From positions 1 through 49,938 of the forward strand of contig JAABSE010000019.1 of the NCBI GenBank assembly GCA_011390575.1: DNA of 49,938 bases. The letters run 5' to 3'. The stretch comes from Sphingobacteriia bacterium. Its GTDB lineage: Bacteria; Bacteroidota; Bacteroidia; Bacteroidales; UBA7960. The notes beneath the pieces were generated by a model. It was not told the origin of the DNA. It saw only the letters and a program-made list of their open reading frames with translations, and made no database searches. A program made the translations under genes and the position numbers. Positions 41,426 through 49,938 of the stretch are shown here, piece by piece. Positions within the stretch are counted from its first letter, which is position 1. The number at the start of each line of letters is the position of its first letter.

Positions 41426-44083
41426 ATGAGCAAAAAAGAGTATTACGATTTAGAAAACAAAGAATGGCTGGAATCGCTTGAGTATCTGATTCAACATGAG
41501 GAGCCGCAGCGTGTTCGCGAAATTCTTGCATTGTTACAGAATAAAGCCCACAAGGAAGGAATCGTTTTCCGTTGTCCGGGAAATACACCTTACATCAACA
41601 GTATTTCTCCAAGAAAAGAGGTTCCCTTTCCCGGTAGCCGTGAAATTGAAAGGCGCATCAAAAGCCTTATCCGGTGGAATGCCATGGCCATGGTAGTAAG
41701 AGCCAACCTGGAGTCCGAAGGTATAGGCGGTCATATTTCTACTTTTGCCTCTTCTGCAACCTTGCTCGAAGTAGCCTTCAATCATTTTTTCAAAGGTGGA
41801 GATAAAGAAGAACCTGCCGATATCGTTTATTTCCAGGGACATGCTTCTCCTGGCATTTATGCACGTGCTTTTCTTGAAGGGCGGTTAACTGAAACCGACC
41901 TGCACAATTTCCGTCAGGAATTGCGAAAAGAAGGTGGGCTTTCGTCTTATCCGCACCCAAGGCTCATGCCCGATTTCTGGCGTTTCGCCACGGTTTCCAT
42001 GGGACTGGGGCCTTTGATGGCTATTTACCAGGCGCGTTTTAATAAATATCTGGAAGACAGAGGACTGAAGGAGGTGACAAAGCAAAAAGTATGGGCCTTC
42101 ATGGGAGACGGTGAAATGGACGAACCCGAATCGCTGGGTGCCATTACCGTAGCCAGCCGCGAAAAACTGGATAACCTCATTTTTGTGGTCAACTGTAACC
42201 TGCAGCGACTTGATGGTCCTGTGAGAGGAACAGGGAAAATTATCCAGGAGCTGGAAGCTGCCTTTAAAGGGGCCCGCTGGAAAGTAATCAAGGTAATCTG
42301 GGGTAGCGACTGGGATACGCTCATTGCAAGAGATGATTCGGGTGAATTGCTCAAAGCCATGGAGGAAACCCCCGACGGACAGTTCCAGAAATACGTTGTG
42401 TCTTCCGGTGATTATATTCGTAAAGATTTCTTCGGAAGAAGTGAAAAGCTGCTCAAACTGGTAGAGGATTATTCTGACGAGCAACTGGAAAAACTTAACC
42501 GCGGAGGTCATGATCCCAAGAAGGTTTACAATGCCTACCAGCAGGCTGTCAACTATGAGGATGGCCCTGTGGTTATTCTTGCACAAACCATCAAAGGATA
42601 TGGTTTGGGAGAAGCCGGGGAAGGAAGAAATATTACCCACCAGCAGAAGAAACTCAATGAAGAGGAATTGCTGCACTTCAGGAGTCGCTTTGGAATACCT
42701 CTCTCAGATGAAGAGGCTAAAAAAGCGCCCTTCTATAAACCTGCTGAAGACAGCGAAGAAATACAATACCTTAAGAAGCGCCGGGAGGAATTGGGTGGAT
42801 ATATGCCCAAAAGAAATTCCGATTCGCCTCCTGTTAATTTGCCCGATGATAAAGTGTACAAAGAACTGCTGGAAGGATCGGGAGATCGTGAGCTTGCCAC
42901 CACCATGAGCATGGTAAACCTGATGGCCAAAATGATGGCTGACAAAAACATGGGCAAACTGGTTGTTCCTATTGTTCCCGATGAATCCAGGACATTTGGA
43001 ATGGATGCGCTGTTCCGCAAATTTGGTATTTATTCCCATATTGACCAAAATTACGAACCGGTAGACAAAGATTCATTGCTTTACTACAAGGAAGCCACCG
43101 ATGGTGCTATCCTGGAAGAAGGAATTACGGAAGCAGGATGTATGTCATCCTTTATTGCTGCCGGAACTTCCTACTCCACCCATGGCGTCAACATGATTCC
43201 GATGTTTATCTATTATTCCATGTTTGGTTTTCAGCGTATAGGAGACCTGGTCTGGGCTGCTGCCGATATGCGTGCCCGTGGTTTCATGATTGGAGGAACT
43301 TCCGGTCGTACAACTCTGGCCGGAGAAGGTTTGCAACACCAGGACGGCCATTCGCATATGCTTGCCATGACTGTCCCTTCCGTGAAAGCCTATGATCCCG
43401 CCTTTGCGTATGAATTAGCAGTGATAGTGAAAGAGGGGATGAAGCGAATGTATGTGGATCAGGAAGACCTGATTTATTACATCACCGTACTTAATGAGAA
43501 GTACAAAATGCCTGCTATGCCCAAAGGTGTGGAAGAAGGAATTCTGAAAGGAATGTACAAGTTTAGAAAGTCTTCCAAAAAGAAAGGCGAGAAAGTCCAT
43601 TTGATGGGAAGTGGTGCCATCCTCAATGAAGCTTTGAGAGCTGCTGAAATGATGGAGAAGGACTACGATGTAATCGTGGATGTATGGAGTGTAACCAGCT
43701 ACAAAGAGCTCTATGAAGATGCCCGCGAAACCGATCGCTGGAACCGGTTGAACCCTGAAAAGACACCTCGTCTGACTTACATCGAGAAGTGTTTTGATGG
43801 AGACGACGGACTTTGTCTGGCTGCGCATGATTACATGAAAGCGATTCCTATGACCGTTTGCCGCTGGTTCCCCGGTGTGCTCACCGTGTTGGGTACAGAT
43901 GGTTTTGGCCGCAGCGACAACCGCAGGGCGCTGAGAGAATATTTCGAGGTGGATGACCGTCATATTGCTTATGGCGCGCTCCATAGTTTGTTCCTGCAAG
44001 GAAAGCTCGATAAGAAAGATGTGTTGAAAGCCAAAAAAGATTTCAAAATTGACAGTAATAAACCCAATCCAACGGAAGTATAA
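41426..44083 (+). CDS. aceE: Pyruvate dehydrogenase E1, homodimeric type
   Basis: An 885-residue thiamine-diphosphate enzyme decarboxylating pyruvate and acetylating the lipoyl group of E2. It is the single-chain (alpha2) AceE type: RWNAMAMVVRAN, the ThDP motif GDGEMDEPESLGA ending in VNCNLQRLDGPVRG, and the C-terminal transketolase part with RTFGMDALFRKFGIYS and GITEAGCMSSFIAAGTSY. Length agrees with proteobacterial AceE. First gene of the aceE-aceF-lpdA operon, with 12 bp to aceF. Confidence 0.96.
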   Translation: MSKKEYYDLENKEWLESLEYLIQHEEPQRVREILALLQNKAHKEGIVFRCPGNTPYINSISPRKEVPFPGSREIERRIKSLIRWNAMAMVVRANLESEGIGGHISTFASSATLLEVAFNHFFKGGDKEEPADIVYFQGHASPGIYARAFLEGRLTETDLHNFRQELRKEGGLSSYPHPRLMPDFWRFATVSMGLGPLMAIYQARFNKYLEDRGLKEVTKQKVWAFMGDGEMDEPESLGAITVASREKLDNLIFVVNCNLQRLDGPVRGTGKIIQELEAAFKGARWKVIKVIWGSDWDTLIARDDSGELLKAMEETPDGQFQKYVVSSGDYIRKDFFGRSEKLLKLVEDYSDEQLEKLNRGGHDPKKVYNAYQQAVNYEDGPVVILAQTIKGYGLGEAGEGRNITHQQKKLNEEELLHFRSRFGIPLSDEEAKKAPFYKPAEDSEEIQYLKKRREELGGYMPKRNSDSPPVNLPDDKVYKELLEGSGDRELATTMSMVNLMAKMMADKNMGKLVVPIVPDESRTFGMDALFRKFGIYSHIDQNYEPVDKDSLLYYKEATDGAILEEGITEAGCMSSFIAAGTSYSTHGVNMIPMFIYYSMFGFQRIGDLVWAAADMRARGFMIGGTSGRTTLAGEGLQHQDGHSHMLAMTVPSVKAYDPAFAYELAVIVKEGMKRMYVDQEDLIYYITVLNEKYKMPAMPKGVEEGILKGMYKFRKSSKKKGEKVHLMGSGAILNEALRAAEMMEKDYDVIVDVWSVTSYKELYEDARETDRWNRLNPEKTPRLTYIEKCFDGDDGLCLAAHDYMKAIPMTVCRWFPGVLTVLGTDGFGRSDNRRALREYFEVDDRHIAYGALHSLFLQGKLDKKDVLKAKKDFKIDSNKPNPTEV

Positions 44084-44095
44084 ATAAATCAAGAT

Positions 44096-45439
44096 ATGAG
44101 CAAAGAGATTAAATTACCGGAAATAGCCGATAATGTTACCACAGCCGTGGTTCTTGAAATTCTTGTTTCGCAGGGTGATACGGTAGAGGCCGATGATATA
44201 CTTGCTGAAATGGAAAGTGATAAGGCAAGCTTCGAACTTCCTTCTGAAGTTGCCGGTGTGGTGAAAGAGGTAAAAGTGAGTGAAGGCGATGAGGTGAAAG
44301 TAGGGCAGGTGATGTTCGTTATTGATGAAGAAGCTGCCGGTTCTGATAAGAAAGAGAAAAAAGAAGAGCCGGAAAAGAAAGAGGAAAAGGCTGAGAAAAA
44401 AGAGGATTCCAAAGATCAGCAGGAAGAGGATACATCAGAGCAGAAAGAAGAAGAATCTTCTGAAAAGGATGAGCAGTCGCAGGAAAAACAATCTGCTCCG
44501 GCAGCATCTTTTGTTGCTGAGGAGCCTGCAAAGTCTGCTTCCCACGTTGCTGCTTCTCCCGCTGTAAGAAGACTGGCCCGTGAAATCGGGGTGGATCTTA
44601 CCCGTGTGAAGGGCAGCGGACCTGCAGACCGCGTTACGGAGGAAGATGTAAAAGCCTTCGCCAAGCAACTCATTCAACAAAAATCTGCATCTGCTGGTGG
44701 TGGTATTGCTGATGACTTCCAGTTGCCCGATTTCTCCAAATACGGAGAGATTCGCAGGGAAAAAATGGATACCATCCGGAAACTTACCGCCAAAGCCATG
44801 TCAGGTTCCTGGCAGAATATTCCGCATGTATTTCAGTTTGACAAGGCGGATGTTACCGAACTGGAAAAATTCAGAAAGGATTATTCCAAATATGTAGAGA
44901 AAAAAGGTGCTAAACTCACCGTAACAGCCATCCTGCTGAAACTTTCGGCGGTAGCCCTGAAAACTTTCCCGAAGTTTAACGCCAGCGTGGATATGAACAA
45001 TGAGGAAATCATTTTCAAAGACTATGTAAACATCGGCGTTGCCGTTGATACGGAAAGAGGTCTGATAGTGCCGGTAATTCGCGATGTGGATAAAAAATCC
45101 ATTACCGAGCTTTCTGTTGAACTCAACGAACTGGCAGAAAAGGCGCGCACCAAAAAAATCAAACCCGATGATTTGCAGGGTGCCAACTTTACCATCTCCA
45201 ACCTGGGAGGCATTGGCGGAACCAATTTTACCCCCATTGTCAACCGGCCTGCAGTAGCTATTCTGGGCGTTTCACGCTCACAGATGGAGCCTGTATGGAT
45301 GGATGGTGAATTCCAGCCCCGAATGATGCTTCCGCTTTCTCTCTCTTACGACCACAGGGTCATTGACGGAGCCGACGGCGCCAGATTCCTCAGATGGCTA
45401 TGCGAAGCCATGCAAAATCCTTTAGTGACGATGTTTTAA
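44096..45439 (+). CDS. aceF: Dihydrolipoamide acetyltransferase (PDH E2)
   Basis: A 447-residue E2 core subunit. One lipoyl domain (1-78) with lipoyl-Lys43 in MESDKASFE; a highly charged Glu/Lys/Ser/Gln linker (83-132); an E3/E1-binding domain at about 152-190 (ASPAVRRLAREIGVDLTRV); and the catalytic domain (about 205-447) with His420 and Asp424 in SYDHRVIDGADGARF. E2 linkers are usually Ala/Pro-rich, so the acidic-basic linker is unusual and may form a single charged helix. The gene lies 12 bp from each neighbour in the PDH operon. Confidence 0.95.
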   Translation: MSKEIKLPEIADNVTTAVVLEILVSQGDTVEADDILAEMESDKASFELPSEVAGVVKEVKVSEGDEVKVGQVMFVIDEEAAGSDKKEKKEEPEKKEEKAEKKEDSKDQQEEDTSEQKEEESSEKDEQSQEKQSAPAASFVAEEPAKSASHVAASPAVRRLAREIGVDLTRVKGSGPADRVTEEDVKAFAKQLIQQKSASAGGGIADDFQLPDFSKYGEIRREKMDTIRKLTAKAMSGSWQNIPHVFQFDKADVTELEKFRKDYSKYVEKKGAKLTVTAILLKLSAVALKTFPKFNASVDMNNEEIIFKDYVNIGVAVDTERGLIVPVIRDVDKKSITELSVELNELAEKARTKKIKPDDLQGANFTISNLGGIGGTNFTPIVNRPAVAILGVSRSQMEPVWMDGEFQPRMMLPLSLSYDHRVIDGADGARFLRWLCEAMQNPLVTMF

Positions 45440-45451
45440 TGTTGATATAAA

Positions 45452-46864
45452 ATGGCAGATAAAAAACAAGTAATTGTATTAGGAGCCGGGCCCGGCGGCT
45501 ATGCCGCCGCGTTCCAGGCTGCCAATCTCGATCTCAATGTAACCCTTATCGATCCCAAACCTGATCCGGGTGGTGTATGCTTATTTCACGGATGTATACC
45601 CACCAAAGCTTTGTTGCACATTGCAACGGTAAAGGATGAGGCTGCAAAGGCTGCAGACTGGGGCTTGAGTTTTGGAGAGGCAAAGGTTGATATTGATAAA
45701 GTAAGAAGCTGGAAAGAATCGGTGGTAAAACAGCTTACCGGAGGACTGGGACAGCTGGCCAAAGCCCGAAAAGTAGAATATCTTCAGGGAATGGCAAAAC
45801 TGACCGGTAAGAACAGCCTGGAGTTTACTCCCGTTAAAGGCGATAAAAAAGAAATTGAGTTTGAAAAACTGATTATCGCTACCGGTGCGTCACCGTCCGG
45901 TTTGCCGGGTGTTGATTTCGATGATGATGTGATGAATGCCGAGAAAGCCCTGGAACTGAAAGATGTGCCCAAACGCCTGCTGGTGGTGGGTGCCGGTTAC
46001 ATTGGGCTGGAAATGAGTGTCATTTACAAAGCACTGGGCTCAGACATCACCATTGCTGAGTTTACTTCCGATATCCTTCCAGGGCTTGACCAGGACTTGC
46101 GCGATGTGTTCAAGAAAGAACGCAAAGACCTCATGCAAAACACCCTGTTTAATACCAAAGTTACCGGTGTTACCAAAAAAGGAAAGAAGCTTGAGGTAGA
46201 ACTGGAAACCAAAGATGGCAAAAAGAAAGAGTCTTTTGACAAAATCCTGGTGGCCATTGGCGGACGTGCCAATACCAAAAATATCGGACTGGAAGAAGTC
46301 GGGATTGAAACCGATGACAAGGGATTTGTGAAGGTGGATTTGGTAAGACGCACCAACGTTGAAAACATTTATGCCATTGGCGATGTTGCCGGACAACCCA
46401 TGCTTGCGCACAAAGCTTCCCATGAAGGACGTGTTGCGGCTGAGCATATGGCCGGCCACAAAACTGCTTTCGAACCCAAAGCCATTCCGGCAGTGGTATT
46501 TACCGATCCGGAAATTGCATGGACGGGAATCACCGAAGCTGAGGCCAAAGAACAGGGCAAAAAGGTAGAAGTGGCCAAATTTCCCTGGGCAGCCTCAGGC
46601 AGAGCCCTTACATTGGGGTTGAAAAATGGTTTGACCAAACTTATCATTGATCCCGAAAATGACCGGATTCTGGGTGCCGGATTTGTCGGCAAAGAAGCCG
46701 GCAGCATGGTGGCAGAAGCTACTTTGGCCATTGAAATGGCTGCAGTAGCGCGCGATCTGGAACTTACCATTCACCCGCACCCTACGCTATCCGAAACTAT
46801 TATGGAAGCTGCGGAAGTGTATTTCGGACACGCTACCCATATTCATAAGAAGAAGAAAAAGTAA
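45452..46864 (+). CDS. lpdA: Dihydrolipoyl dehydrogenase (E3)
   Basis: A 470-residue flavoprotein that reoxidises the lipoyl groups of E2 with NAD+. FAD-binding VLGAGPGGYAAAFQAA, the redox disulfide Cys43-Cys48 in GGVCLFHGCIPTK, NAD-binding VVGAGYIGLEMS, FAD motif IYAIGDVAGQPMLAHKA and the catalytic His-Glu in HPHPTLSETIMEAAE. The disulfide loop CLFHGC differs from the common CLNVGC but keeps both cysteines. The C-terminus is lysine-rich. Last gene of the operon, followed by a terminator. Confidence 0.96.
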   Translation: MADKKQVIVLGAGPGGYAAAFQAANLDLNVTLIDPKPDPGGVCLFHGCIPTKALLHIATVKDEAAKAADWGLSFGEAKVDIDKVRSWKESVVKQLTGGLGQLAKARKVEYLQGMAKLTGKNSLEFTPVKGDKKEIEFEKLIIATGASPSGLPGVDFDDDVMNAEKALELKDVPKRLLVVGAGYIGLEMSVIYKALGSDITIAEFTSDILPGLDQDLRDVFKKERKDLMQNTLFNTKVTGVTKKGKKLEVELETKDGKKKESFDKILVAIGGRANTKNIGLEEVGIETDDKGFVKVDLVRRTNVENIYAIGDVAGQPMLAHKASHEGRVAAEHMAGHKTAFEPKAIPAVVFTDPEIAWTGITEAEAKEQGKKVEVAKFPWAASGRALTLGLKNGLTKLIIDPENDRILGAGFVGKEAGSMVAEATLAIEMAAVARDLELTIHPHPTLSETIMEAAEVYFGHATHIHKKKKK

Positions 46865-46889
46865 TTTTCTCATTTTTATTGTATTACCC

Positions 46890-46925
46890 AATCACGCCGG
46901 GAATCTTCAGGTTTTCGGCGTGATT
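46890..46925 (+). terminator. Terminator of the PDH operon
   Basis: AATCACGCCG (46890-46899) pairs with CGGCGTGATT (46916-46925), a 10-bp stem with a 16-base loop, 25 bp after the lpdA stop. A second weaker hairpin, GAGTGAA/TTCACTC, follows at 46934-46953. Confidence 0.75.
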
Positions 46926-47029
46926 ATCTTATGGAGTGAAAGTTTTTTCACTCTTTGTAGCTCCCCTGCATAAAAAATACAGATCTTTGCATGCGGCAAT
47001 TCCCTCATTATTACTAAAAAAACAAAGCT

Positions 47030-48586
47030 ATGACTGCACTTGAAATCGATAACCTGGACTTTGATTTTCTCACCCCCGATGATTATGATGAGTTAAAAGT
47101 TGCTCTTCAGGAAACCTATTCGGATGACCTTAATCCCTGGTGGGAACAGGAAAAGATTAAGAAGCTTTCAAAAGTGTTTCAGGAAGGACAGGTAGCCATC
47201 AAGGTTAATGGTGAAGTTGTTGCCTGTGCACTTTCCATCATTGTGGATTATGACAAGTTTTCTGACAATCATAACCTGAAAAAGATTACCAAAAATTACT
47301 CTTTCGATACCCATACCGATGAAGGAGATGTGCTTTATGGAATCGATATATTTGTAGTACCCGAATACAGAGGGCTGCGTTTGGGGCGCAGGCTTTATGA
47401 CTACAGAAAAGAGCTGTGCGAGAAATACAACCTCAGAGGGATAGTGGTAGGAGGACGCATTTCTGAATACAGGAAGCACCATGATGATCTCACTCCCAAG
47501 CAATATATTGAGCAGGTAAAAAGGAAAGAAATTGACGATGAAATTCTCAACTTCCACACGGCCAACGACTTTTACCCTTCAAGAATTCTGAAATCATACC
47601 TGGAAGGGAGCGACAGCAAAAACGAATTTTCTGTATTGCTGAAATGGGATAATATCTATTATGAAAAAGATTCCGATCAGGTTGAGAACAAGAAAACTGT
47701 CATCAGGCTGGGGCTGATACAATGGCAAATGCGCCCCTACAAAGATTTGGATGAGGTGATGCAACAGGCGGAGTATTTTGTGGACGCTGTGTCTGACTAT
47801 CGTTCGGATTTTGCACTTTTTCCTGAGTTGTTCAATGCACCGCTCATGGCGCAATACAACAACCTGTCGGAGCATGAAGCCATCCGGCAGCTTTCTGAAT
47901 ATACGGAAGAAATTACCGATCGATTTTCTGAACTGGCCATTGCCTACAACATCAATATCATTACCGGCAGCATGCCTGAGTTGCGCGATAATGCGCTGTA
48001 CAATGTCGGATACCTCTGCCGGCGCGATGGTACGCGTGAACGCTACGAAAAAATTCATGTTACACCTGATGAAGCCAGGGTGTGGGGTTTGCAGGGAGGA
48101 AACCAGCTGAAAACCTTTGATACGGACTGTGGGAAAATCGGCATCCTTATCTGTTATGACTCCGAATTTCCCGAGCTCAGCAGGCTGCTTGCCGATGAGG
48201 GAATGGATATCCTTTTCGTCCCTTTCCTTACCGATACGCAGAACGGCTTCTCCCGCGTACGGCATTGTGCCCAGGCACGGGCCATCGAAAATGAGTGTTA
48301 TGTGGCCATCGCCGGCAGTGTGGGCAACCTTCCCAATGTGCACAACATGAATATCCAGTACGCCCAGTCCATGGTATTTACCCCCTGCGATTTTGCTTTC
48401 CCTTCCAATGGGATAAAAGCCGAAACTACGCCCAATACGGAAATGATCCTGATTGTGGATGCCGAAATTGATGCCCTCAGGGAACTGCATGAATTTGGAA
48501 GTGTACGAAATCTCAAAGACCGACGCAAAGACATCTTTCAGCTCAAAAAACTGGCACGCAATGTAGTGCCTCAGGAAAATAATTGA
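47030..48586 (+). CDS. GNAT acetyltransferase-nitrilase fusion protein
   Basis: A 518-residue two-domain enzyme. Residues 1-210 are a GNAT domain with the acetyl-CoA loop VPEYRGLRLGRRLYDYR. Residues 225-510 are a carbon-nitrogen hydrolase of the nitrilase superfamily with the triad Glu266 (LFPELF), Lys341 (YEKIHV) and Cys375 (GILICYDSEFPE). Bifunctional GNAT/nitrilase proteins occur in several bacterial phyla; the substrates are unknown, but a join of N-acyl transfer and amide hydrolysis suggests handling of one acyl-amine. Transcribed alone. A 298-codon antisense open frame is a shadow. Confidence 0.93.
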   Translation: MTALEIDNLDFDFLTPDDYDELKVALQETYSDDLNPWWEQEKIKKLSKVFQEGQVAIKVNGEVVACALSIIVDYDKFSDNHNLKKITKNYSFDTHTDEGDVLYGIDIFVVPEYRGLRLGRRLYDYRKELCEKYNLRGIVVGGRISEYRKHHDDLTPKQYIEQVKRKEIDDEILNFHTANDFYPSRILKSYLEGSDSKNEFSVLLKWDNIYYEKDSDQVENKKTVIRLGLIQWQMRPYKDLDEVMQQAEYFVDAVSDYRSDFALFPELFNAPLMAQYNNLSEHEAIRQLSEYTEEITDRFSELAIAYNINIITGSMPELRDNALYNVGYLCRRDGTRERYEKIHVTPDEARVWGLQGGNQLKTFDTDCGKIGILICYDSEFPELSRLLADEGMDILFVPFLTDTQNGFSRVRHCAQARAIENECYVAIAGSVGNLPNVHNMNIQYAQSMVFTPCDFAFPSNGIKAETTPNTEMILIVDAEIDALRELHEFGSVRNLKDRRKDIFQLKKLARNVVPQENN

Positions 48587-48608
48587 TATTGTATGGCTAA
48601 AAGGTGGG

Positions 48609-48641
48609 TTCTTTCTGAGCGTTTTCTTGATTGAGAAAGAA
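48609..48641. terminator. A/T-rich hairpin between convergent genes
   Basis: TTCTTTCT (48609-48616) pairs with AGAAAGAA (48634-48641). It fills the 56-bp gap between the fusion gene and the membrane-protein gene. The stem is weak and the loop long, so this is a tentative call. Confidence 0.3.
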
Positions 48642-48642
48642 A

Positions 48643-49401
48643 TTAATTCAAAATACTACTTTCCAGGTGAGATTCTCTGATGCCAAGGTAGATTCCAAAT
48701 AGGGCAGCCATACTTAATACAAACAGAAAGAATAGAGCATAACCCAGAATCACCACAAGGATAGTTTTCCAGAGCGTTGTCCCAAAACGCTGTCTGAAAA
48801 AATAGTAAAAGGCGTATGTGTAATATATCTGGAAGATGATGACTTCAACTATATTATAGGTTTTTGCCCCAATCAAAAAGGAAAGTGGTAAGGTAACAAG
48901 CTTGTAAAAACCAATCTGGGCCCCAATGTATGTATTGACCACCAGATGTTCCATGTAATTGTAATTGAATTTCCTGAAAAACAGGTAACTCATCCAGGCA
49001 AAGAAGAATATGCCAATGGCAGACCATACACTTAGCTGATCAATAAAGTAAATCTGGAAATACATTGCAAAATCATGAGCATCGTCATCGGAAAGGCTAT
49101 CCATGTACTCATCAATGTAATTGGCGTGTGTGAACCGAAAATATATGAAGTAGAAAATCCCTACTATCAGGATGTAATATTTTGCAGCACTCAGTAGTTT
49201 TTCCCTTTCGGTTCCAAGATATCCCCTCAAGGTTTCTCCCGGGGCAAGGGTAAGTTTCTTGATGGTATAAAACAGACCTTTGTTTACAAGCACTACATCG
49301 AGAATTTCTGCCAGTACTGATTTTCCGCTGAATCGTGTATAAGTTTTCTCCTTCCGGACTTTTATCTGGTCTTTATCTTTCCATGTATTTGTTTGACTCA
49401 T
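48643..49401 (-). CDS. DUF3667-like multi-pass membrane protein
   Basis: A 252-residue membrane protein. The soluble N-terminus (1-75) contains GLFYTIKKLTLAPGETLRGYLG, which resembles the DUF3667 signature (a ...G...T...PG.T.R.YL.G.R pattern before the first helix). Five hydrophobic segments follow, at about 75-90, 115-135, 155-175, 180-200 and 210-240. The N-terminal zinc ribbon found in many DUF3667 proteins is absent. Function unknown; transcribed alone toward the fusion gene. Confidence 0.75.
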   Translation of the reverse strand: MSQTNTWKDKDQIKVRKEKTYTRFSGKSVLAEILDVVLVNKGLFYTIKKLTLAPGETLRGYLGTEREKLLSAAKYYILIVGIFYFIYFRFTHANYIDEYMDSLSDDDAHDFAMYFQIYFIDQLSVWSAIGIFFFAWMSYLFFRKFNYNYMEHLVVNTYIGAQIGFYKLVTLPLSFLIGAKTYNIVEVIIFQIYYTYAFYYFFRQRFGTTLWKTILVVILGYALFFLFVLSMAALFGIYLGIRESHLESSILN

Positions 49402-49541
49402 AAAGGTTTTTCTTTTAAAGTTACGAAAATTGCATGCTTTAAAAAAGCAATAATCAATCCTATTGCATAGAATTGATTGTATTCCTTTTATTTATGACAG
49501 AGTTAATTGAATCCATTTTGGATTAGGCCTTGCGACTGTAT

Positions 49542-49628
49542 AGATTTCTCACCCGCATAGCGGGTTCTAAATGACAAGGTAGTTAATCAACACCTGGTGC
49601 TTGTCTTTTCGACCGAAGGGAGAAATCT
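49542..49628. repeat. Large imperfect palindromic repeat
   Basis: Outer arms AGATTTCTC (49542-49550) and GAGAAATCT (49620-49628) enclose ACCCGC/GCGGGT at 49551-49565 and GACAAG (49573-49578) with CTTGTC (49600-49605). GATTTCTC...TCTAAATGACAAG and GTCTTTTCGACCGAAGGGAGAAATC are familiar as a dispersed intergenic palindrome in Bacteroidota, recalled from knowledge and not searched. Noncoding. Confidence 0.65.
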
Positions 49629-49737
49629 GTTTTTTTCCTGTTTGCCGGATAAATTCTCAAGGTAAAAATATAAATATCAATAAATGAGGTGTTTATTAAT
49701 TTGCGCTTTGAAATATGGGTGTACCGATTCTTTCTTT

Positions 49738-49910
49738 CTTCTGCTTTTTAATGTGGTCATAATTTTAATAAGTCGGCCACATTGAGCTCGCCTGAGGGCT
49801 CGGTTGCTTGACCAAAAAGCAGCAAAAAGTCAAGGCTTCGGATTTTTTAATGTGGAAATATTTTTAATAAAAAGGTCACATTGAGCTCGCCCTTCGGGCT
49901 TCGGTTCCGA
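49738..49910. repeat. Direct repeat pair carrying internal dyads
   Basis: Two copies about 100 bp apart of the pattern TTTTTAATGTGG, A/T-rich stretch with TTTTAATAA, then (G/C)CACATTGAGCTCGCC and a GGGCT(T)CGGTT end (49746-49805 and 49845-49906). AATGTGG and CCACATT (or TCACATT) in each copy form a stem around the A/T-rich part, and GAGCTCGCC/GGGCTCGG or CCCTTCGGG gives a second one. The 537-bp stretch from 49402 to the window end contains no convincing gene. Confidence 0.65.
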
Positions 49911-49938
49911 CAAGTCTGAAGCTCACTTCGCTGGAAGT

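Noticed and set aside
47594-48490. 298-codon open frame opposite the GNAT-nitrilase gene
   Set aside because: Shadow; the plus strand has both active sites.

Overview
The window looks like a chromosomal segment from a Bacteroidota bacterium, most likely of the Bacteroidales/Marinilabiliales type; the order is an inference. The pointers are a secreted protease with a type IX secretion C-terminal sorting domain, a PorT-like T9SS gene beside ubiE/menG, LytS/LytTR and PAS-hybrid signalling proteins, very few Shine-Dalgarno sequences, and recurrent promoter boxes of the Bacteroidota form TAnnTTTG. Thirty-five protein genes are supported. I saw no rRNA, tRNA, CRISPR array, prophage or complete insertion sequence.

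Layout. 0-3.7 kb: an acetyltransferase, a T9SS-sorted trypsin-like protease, a small membrane protein and an outer-membrane barrel protein. 3.7-7.8 kb: a Y-family DNA polymerase (dinB) divergent from an XRE-S24 (LexA/UmuD-like) repressor, with a 520-bp spacer holding a palindromic repeat and a pyrimidine-rich tract; an alpha/beta hydrolase and a YkgJ-type cysteine-cluster protein follow the repressor. 7.8-12.7 kb: a minus-strand series aspC, hldA, pdxH, ubiE/menG, porT. 12.9-16.1 kb: a small LPP20-like lipoprotein facing a two-gene operon of a FlgO/CsgG-like lipoprotein and a larger LPP20 protein, a flagellar-outer-membrane-type module without visible flagellar genes. 16.3-26.5 kb: a trehalose/alpha-glucan operon (treS-maltokinase fusion, glgX/treX, treZ, treY). 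26.7-33.2 kb: a small lipoprotein, an Xaa-Pro aminopeptidase, a REP-like repeat cluster, yjbQ, a DEAD-box helicase and asnB. 33.2-40 kb: a PAS-rich hybrid histidine kinase, a LytS/LytTR pair and a beta-lactamase-fold serine hydrolase. 40-47 kb: pfkA divergent from a complete homodimeric-type pyruvate dehydrogenase operon (aceE-aceF-lpdA). 47-49.9 kb: a GNAT-nitrilase fusion, a DUF3667-like membrane protein, and a repeat-rich tail without a gene.

How the genes fit together. The trehalose operon can make trehalose from alpha-glucan (TreX debranching, TreY, TreZ) or from maltose (TreS), which fits an osmolyte or stress role. Its maltokinase domain has lost the expected catalytic Asp (HGN instead of HGD), and no glgE lies nearby, so the usual TreS-Mak to GlgE route is doubtful here. 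pfkA and the PDH operon together cover the commitment to glycolysis and the exit of pyruvate to acetyl-CoA. The strongest candidates for new biology are the degenerate maltokinase, the FlgO/LPP20 envelope module, the repressor/polymerase pair, and several families of palindromic intergenic repeats.
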